A stretch of DNA of 64,000 nt from Thermoanaerobacterales bacterium. GTDB lineage: Bacteria > Bacillota > Thermosediminibacteria > Thermosediminibacterales > Tepidanaerobacteraceae. Below the pieces are notes generated by a model. That model was not told where the DNA came from. It did not search any database and saw only the letters and a list, made by a program, of their open reading frames with translations. Location: NCBI GenBank assembly GCA_012840135.1, contig DUMA01000004.1, forward strand, positions 1 through 64,000, read 5' to 3'. Below are positions 29,055 to 37,896 of the stretch, in pieces. Positions within the stretch are counted from its first letter, which is position 1; each line of letters starts with the position of its first letter. A program made the position numbers and the translations under genes.

Positions 29055-29267
29055 ATGATGTTTAAATATGAGATCTTAATTTAATGGAGTGAAGAAGACC
29101 AGGCTTTTATTGCAGAAGTACCGGAACTGCCAGGTTGCGCTGCTGATGGCCCGACATATCAGGAAGCAATAAAAAATGCAGAAGCAGCCATCAAGGAATG
29201 GATAGAGACTGCAAAGGAATTGGGGCGAGATATTCCCAAACCTAAGGGCAGATTATTGTACGCATAA
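29055..29267 (+). pseudogene. HicB-type antitoxin with in-frame stop
   Basis: Apart from a TAA at 29082-29084 (codon 10), one open frame runs from ATG 29055 to 29267. It reads MMFKYEILI, stop, WSEEDQAFIAEVPELPGCAA, then a helix (YQEAIKNAEAAIKEWIE) and a C-terminal tail. This is the HicB pattern (DUF1902-like strand, Asp-Gly-x-Thr-Y then helix). The stop falls where relatives have Tyr or Ser. No hicA-like frame adjoins. Positions 28891-29054 hold no recognised gene. Confidence 0.75.
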
Positions 29268-29313
29268 ATAAAAAATTTCTAAAAAGAAAACAATAAAGTT
29301 GAGGTGAAATCAC

Positions 29314-29571
29314 ATGCGATGGGCAGAAGTTAGACAGGCTTATCCTGAACAATGGGTTATAATAGAAGCAATAAAAGCAAAAACAGAATTAAATAGAAGA
29401 ATTATAGAGCAATTAACGGTTGTTGATAGATTTGATGATGGAAATAAGGCGCTATTGAAATATTTACAGCTGCATAAAGAATATAGAGAAAGAGAATTTT
29501 ATGTAGTCCATACTTCACGACCAGAATTGGATATACAAGAGCAGAGATGGATAGGGGTGAGGGCGTATTAA
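29314..29571 (+). CDS. hypothetical protein, partner of retropepsin-like gene
   Basis: An 85-residue soluble protein (MRWAEVRQAYPEQWVIIEAI at the start; a C-terminal strand REFYVVHTSRPEL). A GAGGTGAAAT SD precedes the ATG. Small proteins of this look are, as I recall, often encoded directly before clostridial retropepsin-like aspartic proteases, and remains of such a gene follow here. No function is known. Confidence 0.65.
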   Translation: MRWAEVRQAYPEQWVIIEAIKAKTELNRRIIEQLTVVDRFDDGNKALLKYLQLHKEYREREFYVVHTSRPELDIQEQRWIGVRAY

Positions 29572-29778
29572 TCAAATTAAACAAAGATACGGATTGCCCT
29601 TTATTGAGATCATGTTGGCACAAAAAGGTATTAGAAAGAAAATTGCCAATAGGTTCAGGTAGGAGCTATGGATTATGGATTCGATATAGATGCAATTTTA
29701 GGTATGGATTTTTTAAGGAAATTAGGAATAGTGATTGATTTAAGCAGGCTGGTTTTTTATCCAGCAAATGAGTTTTAA
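29561..29778 (+). pseudogene. retropepsin-like aspartic protease remnant
   Basis: Three frames carry parts of one protein. The first reads IKQRYGLPFIEIMLAQKG and continues to KIANRF. A second holds IGSGRS, the likely residue of a catalytic DTGSGRS loop. The third reads DYGFDIDAILGMDFLRKL followed by GIVIDLSRLVFYPANEF and a TAA at 29776-29778. At least two indels and loss of the catalytic Asp make it non-functional. Confidence 0.65.
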
Positions 29779-29801
29779 ACCGCTTTATAGCGGTTTTTTT
29801 A
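29777..29801 (+). terminator. Rho-independent terminator
   Basis: AAACCGCT pairs with AGCGGTTT (8 bp, four-base loop) and runs into seven Ts, at the end of the retropepsin remnant. Confidence 0.85.
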
Positions 29802-29953
29802 ATTATAGCAGTGAAAGACGTGTTTGGATTGACATTTACTAAATCACTTAAAAAAATTCTTAAAAAAGTTTTTTATAAAAGAAGGAATTTGTAAATTTTT
29901 ATAGAATATATATATCAAACATAATTAAAAACTTAAAGAAAGTGTGATAAACA

Positions 29954-31144
29954 TTGCAAAACATCATGCCTGTAAGTTACAAATTACTAAAAGGAATGAA
30001 TGAGTCGCTGGTGATAAACATTATCAGGCAGAGGGGGCCCATATCGAGGGTCGATATCGCAAGGCTCACCGGCCTGACCCAGCCTACGGTGACCAATATC
30101 ACCAACAAGCTCATGGAATCAAATCTCATCATGGAATACATGATGGGTGAATCCAGCGGCGGCCGGCGGCCGGTGCTGCTCAAGATAAATCCCGAGGCGC
30201 TGAATGTCATAGTGATACACATAAGTTCCAACAAACTTTTCGCATATCACACCGATGGCGATATAAATGTAATAAAACATGACACAGCAAAAATTAAAAA
30301 TTTAAATAAAGAGCAGATCATCGATATGATGAATGAATATATAGAGAAATATCAAAATGAGGCTAAAGCGCAACTGCCCGGCATAGGCGTGGTGGTCCAC
30401 GGGCCAGTCAAAGCCCGGGAGGGCATATCCATTTTTGCACCCAACATAGGCTGGAAAAACGTTCCCATAAAATTCATAGTGGAAGATAAATTCCACATCC
30501 CCACTTTTGTGGAAAACGACGTCAGGGCCATGACTCTGGGTGAATTTTACTACGGCGCCGCCAGAGATGTAAATAACATGGTGTTTATAAAGGTGGGATA
30601 CGGCGTCGGTTCGGGCATCATCATGGACGGCAGGCTGTACCGGGGCGTCGGCGACAGCGCCGGCGAGATAGGCCATACCACCATAGATGTGGGAGGGCCT
30701 CAGTGCGGATGCGGCAATTACGGATGCCTGGAAGCCATGGCGTCGGAAAACGCTCTGGTGAAGACCATGGTCAAATCCATAAAAGAAGGAAGGGATTCCA
30801 TGGTGCTGGACCTGGCGGGCGGCAATCTGGAGGATGTCACGCCGGAGATCATTTATGAAGCGGCAGCAAGCGGGGATATACTGGCGAGCCGGATTCTTCG
30901 GCAGATTGCCAGGTATCTGGGTATAGCCGTTGCGAATGCCATAAACACATTCAATCCCGAATTGATAGTCATAGGTGGAGGAATCACCCGGGCAAAGGCT
31001 TTTATTGAGGAAACCATGATGGAGACAGTGAAGTGTCGTGCTCTAGAAAGCTGCTTTCAGGATGTGAGAATCAGTTTTTCCACCATGGGAGACGAAGCCA
31101 CTTTAAAAGGCGCCGCGGACATGGTGATGGCGGAGGTGCTGTAA
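29954..31144 (+). CDS. ROK-family transcriptional regulator
   Basis: Sugar-responsive repressor, 396 residues: an N-terminal winged helix-turn-helix (RQRGPISRVDIARLTGLTQP, residues about 24-43) fused to a ROK sugar-binding fold. The ROK zinc motif GPQCGCGNYGCLEAMAS is intact, and GYGVGSGIIMDGRLYRG forms the sugar/phosphate loop. It begins the sugar operon and ends 2 bases before the ROK kinase start, so it likely autoregulates the operon. The start is uncertain: the TTG at 29954 has a weak SD, and an ATG at 29966 is equally possible. No operator palindrome was convincing in the AT-rich upstream region. Confidence 0.9.
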   Translation: MQNIMPVSYKLLKGMNESLVINIIRQRGPISRVDIARLTGLTQPTVTNITNKLMESNLIMEYMMGESSGGRRPVLLKINPEALNVIVIHISSNKLFAYHTDGDINVIKHDTAKIKNLNKEQIIDMMNEYIEKYQNEAKAQLPGIGVVVHGPVKAREGISIFAPNIGWKNVPIKFIVEDKFHIPTFVENDVRAMTLGEFYYGAARDVNNMVFIKVGYGVGSGIIMDGRLYRGVGDSAGEIGHTTIDVGGPQCGCGNYGCLEAMASENALVKTMVKSIKEGRDSMVLDLAGGNLEDVTPEIIYEAAASGDILASRILRQIARYLGIAVANAINTFNPELIVIGGGITRAKAFIEETMMETVKCRALESCFQDVRISFSTMGDEATLKGAADMVMAEVL

Positions 31145-31146
31145 AC

Positions 31147-32106
31147 ATGTATTTTGTAGGTTCCGACCTGGGCGGTACAAATATAGCTACGGCCCTGGTG
31201 AATGAGAGGGGAGAAGTTTTAAAAAAGGATAAAAGGGCGACTGAAGCAAAAAAAGGGCCGGAACATATAATACGGAATATGATAGATGCCATATATAGGG
31301 TGTCATCGGATATCGGGATAGGAAGTATTACCGGCATAGGCCTTGGCATCCCGGGGTTGGTGGACATAGATAAAGGAATGTCCCTCTTTGCGGGAAACCT
31401 AGGGTGGGAAAATATTCCCGTCATGGAAGAGTTCAAAAGGGAATTCCCGTCTTTACCCATTTTCATGGACAACGATGTGAGGGTAGCCACTCTTGGGGAA
31501 AAATACTTTGGGGCGGGCCGAGGCGTCGACAACCTGATTCTGATAACCCTGGGGACCGGCGTAGGTTCAGGAATAATCATAAACGGCAAACTTTACCGGG
31601 GCAAAACTTACAGCGCCGGTGAAATAGGCCACACTACCATATTCAAGGATGGCCTTTACTGCAACTGCGGAAACCGCGGCTGCTTGGAGGTTTATGCGTC
31701 AGCTCCAGGCATAGCCAGAAGAGCCCGGGATTACATCCGGGCGGGGCACTTCACCGTTATGGCGGGCATGGTAGGAAATGACATATCGAAAATAACAGCG
31801 GAAGTGGTGTCGAAAGCCTGCGATATGGGTGATAGGCTGGCCATGACTGTGATGGAGGAGACTGCAGAAATTCTAGGCATAGGTATAGCAAACTATATCG
31901 ATATCATAAATCCCGAGATGGTCATAATCGGAGGCGGAGTTTCCCTGGCGGGCGACAAGCTGTTCGAACCACTGAGGAAGACCGTCAGGCGGAGGACCAT
32001 GAGAAATGCAGGTGAAAAGGTCAGGATAGTGCCTGCCGAGCTGAAAGACGAGTCGGGCATGGTGGGCGCCGCCGCCCTGGCCATGGAAGGTTTGGGAGTA
32101 ATATAA
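31147..32106 (+). CDS. ROK-family sugar kinase (glucokinase-like)
   Basis: Cytoplasmic hexose kinase, 319 residues. The N-terminal phosphate loop SDLGGTNIATALV, catalytic-base region FMDNDVRVATLGE, and zinc motif YCNCGNRGCLEVYAS are all present, with no HTH domain. An ATG at 31147 follows GGAGGTG by 8 bases inside the upstream gene's end. It resembles its neighbour enough to be a paralogue that kept catalysis. With a non-PTS importer in the same operon it would make the hexose 6-phosphate; glucose, mannose, allose or galactose are all conceivable. Confidence 0.9.
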   Translation: MYFVGSDLGGTNIATALVNERGEVLKKDKRATEAKKGPEHIIRNMIDAIYRVSSDIGIGSITGIGLGIPGLVDIDKGMSLFAGNLGWENIPVMEEFKREFPSLPIFMDNDVRVATLGEKYFGAGRGVDNLILITLGTGVGSGIIINGKLYRGKTYSAGEIGHTTIFKDGLYCNCGNRGCLEVYASAPGIARRARDYIRAGHFTVMAGMVGNDISKITAEVVSKACDMGDRLAMTVMEETAEILGIGIANYIDIINPEMVIIGGGVSLAGDKLFEPLRKTVRRRTMRNAGEKVRIVPAELKDESGMVGAAALAMEGLGVI

Positions 32107-32122
32107 GTAGGAGGAAGGTTAA

Positions 32123-32980
32123 ATGCCCTTAATATCTTCAAAAATTATGTTAACAGCGGCACAACGGGGTCACTATGCCATAGCCGCCTTTAACATACAT
32201 AATCTGGAGACCCTTAAAGCCGTGGTTGAAACCGCTCGGGAAGAGCGGGCCCCGGTGATTCTACAGGCAACCCCCGGCACCTGCAGGCATGCGGGTATAG
32301 ATTTCCTGTTCGCCATGGCAAAAACCGCAGCGCAGGAGGCGGATATCCCCATAGCACTGCACCTTGACCACGGAGATGATGTGGATCTGGCTTTCAAATG
32401 CATAGACGGCGGCTTCACATCAATCATGGTGGACGGCTCAAAGCTTCCCTTTGAGCAGAATGTAGAAATGGTCAGGAAAGTGATCGATTATGCCCGACCT
32501 AGGGGCGTACAGGTAGAGGCCGAGCTGGGCAGGGTAGGCGGGGTGGAGGAAGAACTTTCAGTGAGCGAATATGAAGCTGCCATGACGGAACCGGAAAAGG
32601 CCGCGGAATACGTGGAAAGGACCGGCGTGGATTCCCTAGCCGTCGCCATAGGCACCGCCCACGGCATGTATAAAGGGGAGCCCAAGCTCGACTTTGAAAG
32701 GCTGGAGAAGATAAAAAATCTTGTGGCGGTTCCGCTGGTTCTCCACGGCTGCTCTGGCGTTCCTGACGACATGGTGAAAAAAGCCATAGCGCTGGGAATC
32801 TGTAAAATAAATATCGCGACGGATATTAAGATTGCTTTCGCCGGGGCTTTATTAGACTATTTCAAAGATAATCCGAAGGAGGTGGACCCGAGAAAATACT
32901 TCAAGCCTGCGGTGGATGCGGTGAAAGATGTGGTAAGATCCAAAATTCGCCTGGCAGGATGCTGTGGCAAAATCAAATGA
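32123..32980 (+). CDS. class II ketose-bisphosphate aldolase, GatY/KbaY-like
   Basis: Zinc-dependent aldolase, 285 residues, cleaving tagatose- or fructose-1,6-bisphosphate to DHAP and glyceraldehyde 3-phosphate. Zinc-ligand and active-site stretches: ALHLDHGDD (His and catalytic Asp), EAELGRVGG, AIGTAHGMYKG (His), and LVLHGCSGVPDD (His). IRK-like phosphate-binding NIATDIKIAFAGAL follows. The whole sequence tracks E. coli GatY closely in my memory (AFNIHNLETL, TPGT-x-x-HAG), favouring a tagatose-bisphosphate preference, but stereospecificity cannot be read from motifs. The ATG follows TAGGAGG. It sits 16 bases after the kinase. Confidence 0.9.
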   Translation: MPLISSKIMLTAAQRGHYAIAAFNIHNLETLKAVVETAREERAPVILQATPGTCRHAGIDFLFAMAKTAAQEADIPIALHLDHGDDVDLAFKCIDGGFTSIMVDGSKLPFEQNVEMVRKVIDYARPRGVQVEAELGRVGGVEEELSVSEYEAAMTEPEKAAEYVERTGVDSLAVAIGTAHGMYKGEPKLDFERLEKIKNLVAVPLVLHGCSGVPDDMVKKAIALGICKINIATDIKIAFAGALLDYFKDNPKEVDPRKYFKPAVDAVKDVVRSKIRLAGCCGKIK

Positions 32981-33100
32981 GAATAATATAAGTATTTTGC
33001 AAAGAAACTACCGGAAAAACACATATGAGGAAATATAAATAATAATACATTCAAAAAACAGATTTGTTGAAAAAACAAAAATTCTTGAGGAGGACTGCAA

Positions 33101-34177
33101 TTGATAGACTTAAATGATGTAGAAAAAGTTCGACAAATAGACACTATGAATTCTTTAATTACCACCGAAAACTATGATGTTCAATTCGGTGAAAGTCTCG
33201 ATCTGGGCAAAAATTTTGAAGTAGCCAATCCCGGCAGAAAATTTCATGAAATTATAATCCTGGGGACCGGTGGAGGTTCGTCGGTAGCGGGAGGACTCCT
33301 GAGATCATACCTTTTTGATGAACTGGAAATCCCGGTAATCGTAAATCAGGGATACAATGTGCCTGCTTTTGCGGACAGCGATTCTCTGATATTTGTGGTT
33401 TCTCATTCGGGCAATACCGAAGAAACCCTGGCTGCTTACGAGCAGGCTATAAAAAAAGGAGCTTTCATGATAGCCATTACTTCGGGTGGAAAATTGACGG
33501 AAATGTGCCGAAAAGACGGTGTACCGACCCTTATTGTACCCTACGATATAGGTCATCCCCGCCGTGATATAGGATATATATTCATTCCTATGCTGATGAT
33601 TTTATCAAAGCTCGGCCTTATTCAGGATAAGGAAGAAGAAATCCGAGGACTCATACAACTATTATCCACCCTCAAAAAGAAGTATGGAGCCGAGACTCCG
33701 GTAGAGCAAAACCCGGCAAAACAGATAGCCATGGACTTATACGGCTATATACCCCTGGTGTACGGTTCCCTGGACTACTACGATTCGGTGGCCTGGAGGA
33801 TAAAAAACCAGTTTGGGGAAAACAGCAAACTCATGGCTTTTTACAATGTCATCCCCTGCCTGCATCATGACGAAGCGGTGGGGTGGGATATGCCGCAGGA
33901 GTTGATCTCAAAATTTTACCTTCTTATGCTGAGGGATGATCTGCTGGATAGTCCCAAAATTAAAAAGAGGAAGGACATAACTCTGGATATACTGAAGGGC
34001 AGGATGGGGAAAGTGAAGGATATCTTTGCCGAAGGCGAAAACAGGCTTTGCCGCATGTTTTCCCTGGTATATCTGGGAGACTTCATTACCCTTTACGCAC
34101 CCATCTACCGGGGAGTGGACCCCACTCCGGTGGATGTCATAAACCTGTTTAAAAAGAAGATGGCGGAAGCAAATTAA
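33101..34177 (+). CDS. SIS-domain sugar-phosphate isomerase (Pgi/Pmi type)
   Basis: Aldose-ketose isomerase with two SIS domains, 358 residues, similar to bifunctional phosphoglucose/phosphomannose isomerases. ILGTGGGSSVAGG forms the first phosphate loop, FVVSHSGNTEETLAA the Ser/Thr sugar-phosphate loop, ITSGGKLTEMC the second, and PCLHHDEAVGW the catalytic His/Glu segment. The TTG at 33101 has GAGGAGG 7 bases upstream. In this operon it would convert the kinase product to a ketose 6-phosphate for the PfkB kinase. A 120-base AT-rich gap precedes it, with no clear terminator. Confidence 0.85.
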   Translation: MIDLNDVEKVRQIDTMNSLITTENYDVQFGESLDLGKNFEVANPGRKFHEIIILGTGGGSSVAGGLLRSYLFDELEIPVIVNQGYNVPAFADSDSLIFVVSHSGNTEETLAAYEQAIKKGAFMIAITSGGKLTEMCRKDGVPTLIVPYDIGHPRRDIGYIFIPMLMILSKLGLIQDKEEEIRGLIQLLSTLKKKYGAETPVEQNPAKQIAMDLYGYIPLVYGSLDYYDSVAWRIKNQFGENSKLMAFYNVIPCLHHDEAVGWDMPQELISKFYLLMLRDDLLDSPKIKKRKDITLDILKGRMGKVKDIFAEGENRLCRMFSLVYLGDFITLYAPIYRGVDPTPVDVINLFKKKMAEAN

Positions 34178-34257
34178 AATCTGCAGCAGTCTGCAATAAA
34201 GCAATTTAAAATTTATAATAATAGCAATATCTAAAAAGGCAAGAGCAGGTCGATAAT

Positions 34258-35205
34258 ATGATACTTACCGTGACATTAAACACATCCATCGACAAGGCCT
34301 ATGTTGTCGAAAACTTCAAAATAGGCGATGTGGCCAGGGTAAAGGAGGCCGTATACACCGCCGGAGGCAAGGGGCTCAATGTCACCAAGGTCGTTGCCGC
34401 TCTCGGAGAAGAAGTCATGGCGACGGGGTTCATCGGCGGCTTTGCCGGTGGTTTTATAGAGCATGAACTTTCAAAAATGAACATACCCCATGAATTTGTA
34501 AGAATCGAAGGCGAGACCCGGTCCTGTGTGAACATTATAGATGAGGCTACCCATGTGCATACCGAACTTCTGGAGCCGGGGCCCCTTCTTACACCCAAAG
34601 ATGTCGAAAGATTTATAAACTTATATGAAATCCTCCTGCAGCGGGCCGATGTGATAACCATGTCGGGCAGCGCTCCAAGGGGAGTGGATGTAAATATATA
34701 TAAAACTCTGATAAAAATAGCAAGAAATTACGGAAAGAAGGTGATACTGGACACCAGCGGAGAGTATTTGAAAGGGGGGATAGAAGCAGGGCCAACACTG
34801 ATAAAACCAAATAAAAAGGAAGCCGAACAGCTCCTTGATGTGAATATCGAAAATGAAAAAGATGCAGGCATCGCTGTGAGTAAACTGTTAAATCTTGGTA
34901 TAGAGATGCCCGTGATATCCCTTGGTTCAAAGGGAGCGGTGATGGCATCCGGCAGCGATGTCCTGTACGCACCCGCCCCCAAGGTACATGCCGTAAACAC
35001 GGTAAGCTGCGGTGATGCAATGATTGCAGCTTTCGCCGTGGCAATGAAGAGAAAATACGATGCAAGAGAAATGCTGAAGCTGGGCGTTGCGGTCTCCGCC
35101 GCCAAATCGATGACGGCGGAGACGGGCGGATGCAGAAGAAAAGATGTCGAAATGATGTTAAATGAGGTTTCAATCAATAAAATTCAAAAGTTAAAGGGAG
35201 AGTGA
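34258..35205 (+). CDS. PfkB-family 1-phosphofructokinase/tagatose-6-phosphate kinase
   Basis: Ribokinase-fold kinase, 315 residues, of the FruK/LacC/PfkB branch. The N-terminus MILTVTLNTSIDKAYVV and YTAGGKGLNVTKVVAALG define the sugar-phosphate site; DTSGEYLKGG and IKPNKKEAEQLL are further family blocks. The C-terminal catalytic loop reads NTVSCGDAMIAAF: the base Asp is kept, but the usual GxGD has Ser in place of the first Gly. The likely reaction is ketose 6-phosphate to ketose 1,6-bisphosphate, feeding the aldolase two genes upstream. It lies 6 bases before the binding-protein gene. Confidence 0.88.
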   Translation: MILTVTLNTSIDKAYVVENFKIGDVARVKEAVYTAGGKGLNVTKVVAALGEEVMATGFIGGFAGGFIEHELSKMNIPHEFVRIEGETRSCVNIIDEATHVHTELLEPGPLLTPKDVERFINLYEILLQRADVITMSGSAPRGVDVNIYKTLIKIARNYGKKVILDTSGEYLKGGIEAGPTLIKPNKKEAEQLLDVNIENEKDAGIAVSKLLNLGIEMPVISLGSKGAVMASGSDVLYAPAPKVHAVNTVSCGDAMIAAFAVAMKRKYDAREMLKLGVAVSAAKSMTAETGGCRRKDVEMMLNEVSINKIQKLKGE

Positions 35206-35211
35206 AAATTA

Positions 35212-36282
35212 ATGAAAAAAACAGTATATGCAATATTGGCTCTACTGTTAACAATCGCAATCGTCTTAACAGGCTGTGGAAAAGCAACTTCTGGAGGATC
35301 AGAGCAGAGCTCCGGCAGCTCCCAGAGCGCCGAAAGCCAGCAAAGTTCTGCGAAACCATACATCGGATGTGCCATATACAAGTTTGACGACACATTCATG
35401 ACATCGGTACGAGACACCATCGCAAAAGCTGCCGAGGGCAAGGCGACCGTCGATATCGTGGACAGTCAGAATTCCCAACCTACCCAGAATGACAAGGTCG
35501 ACCTTTTCATAACAAAAAAGGTGAATGCTCTGGCTATAAACCCGGTGGACAGGACGGCAGCAGGAGTATTGATAGACAAAGCAAAAACAGCGAACATTCC
35601 AATAGTATTCTTCAACCGCGAACCACTGCCGGAAGACATGCAGAAATGGGATAAAGTATATTACGTAGGTGCAAAAGCCGAAGAGTCCGGGACCATACAG
35701 GGCCAGCTTGTGGTGGACTACTGGAAGGCTCATCCGGAAGCCGACAAGAATAAAGACGGTGTAATGCAGTATGTTATGCTGAAGGGCGAACCTGGTCACC
35801 AGGATGCAGAACTCCGCACAAAATACTCCATAAAAGCCGTTGAAGATGCAGGTATTAAAACCGAGAAACTGGCAGAAGACACCGGAATGTGGGACCGCGT
35901 AAAAGGCCAGGAAAAAATGGCAGCCTTCATAGCCTCCCTCGGAGATAAAATCGAAGTGGTCTTTGCCAACAACGACGACATGGCCCTCGGAGCCATTGAG
36001 GCATTAAAAGCAGCAGGATATTTCAGTGGTAACAAATTTATGCCCGTTGTAGGTGTGGATGCCACAGCACCCGCCCTGCAAGCTCTGGAAGAAGGTACAC
36101 TTCTCGGAACAGTGTTAAATGACGGCAAAAATCAGGGCAACGCAACATTTATGCTGTCTTACGTGCTCGCCCAGGGACTTGTTCCCGATAAAGGCAATAC
36201 CGGATATGAAATCACCGATGGCAAGTACGTATGGGTACCTTACAAGAAGATTACGAAGGAAAACATAAACGACGCAAAGTAA
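35212..36282 (+). CDS. galactose/glucose-type ABC substrate-binding lipoprotein (MglB-like)
   Basis: Extracytoplasmic sugar receptor, 356 residues. The signal peptide ends at lipobox LTGC (Cys22), followed by a Ser/Gln-rich linker. The mature type I periplasmic fold starts IGCAIYKFDDTFMTSVRDTI. DSQNSQPTQNDKVDLFITKKV and later VFANNDDMALGAIEAL match MglB segments that line the sugar pocket. GVDATAPALQALEEGTLLGT is the usual C-terminal block. GGGAG precedes the ATG by 9 bases. A stable hairpin after the stop likely protects its message relative to mglA/mglC. Confidence 0.9.
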   Translation: MKKTVYAILALLLTIAIVLTGCGKATSGGSEQSSGSSQSAESQQSSAKPYIGCAIYKFDDTFMTSVRDTIAKAAEGKATVDIVDSQNSQPTQNDKVDLFITKKVNALAINPVDRTAAGVLIDKAKTANIPIVFFNREPLPEDMQKWDKVYYVGAKAEESGTIQGQLVVDYWKAHPEADKNKDGVMQYVMLKGEPGHQDAELRTKYSIKAVEDAGIKTEKLAEDTGMWDRVKGQEKMAAFIASLGDKIEVVFANNDDMALGAIEALKAAGYFSGNKFMPVVGVDATAPALQALEEGTLLGTVLNDGKNQGNATFMLSYVLAQGLVPDKGNTGYEITDGKYVWVPYKKITKENINDAK

Positions 36283-36290
36283 AGCATTTG

Positions 36291-36330
36291 AACGGAGGCA
36301 ATGCCACCTGCCTTGCCTCCGTTCCTTTAA
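36291..36330 (+). terminator. intercistronic hairpin between mglB- and mglA-like genes
   Basis: AACGGAGGCAA pairs perfectly with TTGCCTCCGTT (11 bp, 11-base loop); the following T-tract is weak (CCTTTAAA). More likely a partial terminator or 3'-stability element that lifts binding-protein expression. Confidence 0.75.
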
Positions 36331-36365
36331 AAAAACAAAACATTATAAAAAAGGTGAATTCTATT

Positions 36366-37880
36366 ATGATGGATGAGTTCATACTTGAAATAAACAACAT
36401 ATCGAAAGAATTTCCAGGGGTCAAAGCGCTTGATGACGTTACTTTAAAAGTAAAAACTGGAACAATACACGCCCTTGTAGGGGAAAATGGGGCGGGAAAA
36501 TCCACTCTTATGAAGTGCCTTTTCGGGATTTACAAGCCGGATTCTGGGCAGATTGTATTAAACAAAAAACGGGTCGAAATAAACAACCCGAGCGATGCGC
36601 TTAAGCTGGGCATTTCCATGATACACCAGGAACTTCACCCCGTGCCTTACAGAAATGTGATGGAAAACATATGGCTGGGGCGGTTTCCGGAGAAAAAGTA
36701 CGGCCCTCTGAGTTTTGTTGACCATAAGAAAATGTATGATGATACCAGACTGCTTTTAAAAGAATTGAACATTGATATAAAGCCGAATGAAAAAGTGGCC
36801 AATCTATCTGTTTCAAAAGTTCAATTGATGGAAATTGCAAAGGCCATCTCCTACGACTCAAAAATAATCATAATGGATGAACCCACATCATCGCTTACCG
36901 AAAACGAGGTGGAGCATCTCTTTAAGATAATAAAGGATCTTAAAAAAAGAGGAGTTTCAATAATATATATATCCCACAAAATGGAAGAAATATTGAAAAT
37001 AGCCGATGAAGTGACAATAATGAGAGATGGAAAGCTAATAGGGACATGGCCTGCTTCGGAATTAAATATAGATATGATTATTTCAAAAATGGTAGGCCGG
37101 GACCTCACCAACAGATTTCCCAAACGTCAAAATGTGCCCGGAAAAGTTAAAATGAGAGTTGAGAACCTGACTTCATCGATACCGAATTCTTTTAAAAATA
37201 TTTCCTTTGAGGTAAGAGAGGGCGAGATACTGGGAGTCGGAGGTCTTGTAGGTGCCCAGCGCACGGAAATGATTGAAGCTATCTTTGGATTGAGGTCGGT
37301 ACAGGCGGGTGAAATTTTTATCAATGGTGAAAAAGTAAACATAAAATCGCCCATAGATGCAAAAAAACATAAAATTGCTCTTTTGACAGAAGATCGTCGC
37401 TTGACAGGCATAATTCCGCTGATGCCGGTACTTGAAAACACTTCCATAGCAAATATTTTAAAATATGTTAAACCGAATTTCCTGCTGGACAGTAAAAAGA
37501 TGAGAAATGATGTGGCAAAAGCTGTAGATCTGCTCCGGATAAAAACACCTTCTTTAAATAAAGTAATTAAAGACCTTTCGGGAGGAAATCAGCAAAAGGT
37601 ACTTTTTGCCAGATGGCTGCTGACGGAACCGGAGATATTCCTGCTGGATGAACCTACACGAGGCATCGATGTAGGGGCAAAGTATGAAATATATACAATA
37701 ATCGCAGATCTGGCAAAACAGGGCAAAAGCATAATAATGATATCTTCAGAAATGCCAGAACTCCTAGGGATGTCCGATAGAATTATGGTAATGTGCGAGG
37801 GCCGGATGTCAGGCATTATCGATGGCAGTAAGGCTACTGAGGAAGAAATAATGCGTTTGGCCACGAAGTTTATAGCCTAG
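36366..37880 (+). CDS. sugar ABC importer ATPase with two ABC domains (MglA-like)
   Basis: ATPase of a CUT2 importer, about 504 residues. Domain 1 has GENGAGKST (39-47), signature LSVSKVQLMEIAKAI, and Walker B IIIMDEPTSSL. Domain 2 has the degenerate P-loop GGLVGAQRTEMI typical of MglA/RbsA, signature LSGGNQQKVLFARWL, and Walker B IFLLDEPTRGIDVG. The ATG at 36366 sits 8 bases after AAGGTGA; a long upstream extension of the frame reads through the hairpin and is not used. Confidence 0.93.
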   Translation: MMDEFILEINNISKEFPGVKALDDVTLKVKTGTIHALVGENGAGKSTLMKCLFGIYKPDSGQIVLNKKRVEINNPSDALKLGISMIHQELHPVPYRNVMENIWLGRFPEKKYGPLSFVDHKKMYDDTRLLLKELNIDIKPNEKVANLSVSKVQLMEIAKAISYDSKIIIMDEPTSSLTENEVEHLFKIIKDLKKRGVSIIYISHKMEEILKIADEVTIMRDGKLIGTWPASELNIDMIISKMVGRDLTNRFPKRQNVPGKVKMRVENLTSSIPNSFKNISFEVREGEILGVGGLVGAQRTEMIEAIFGLRSVQAGEIFINGEKVNIKSPIDAKKHKIALLTEDRRLTGIIPLMPVLENTSIANILKYVKPNFLLDSKKMRNDVAKAVDLLRIKTPSLNKVIKDLSGGNQQKVLFARWLLTEPEIFLLDEPTRGIDVGAKYEIYTIIADLAKQGKSIIMISSEMPELLGMSDRIMVMCEGRMSGIIDGSKATEEEIMRLATKFIA

Positions 37881-37896
37881 CTGGGAGAGGATAGAA

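Noticed and set aside
36231-36365. N-terminal extension of the MglA-like ATPase to 36231
   Set aside because: The extension overlaps the mglB 3' end and the intercistronic hairpin; a proper SD sits before the ATG at 36366.
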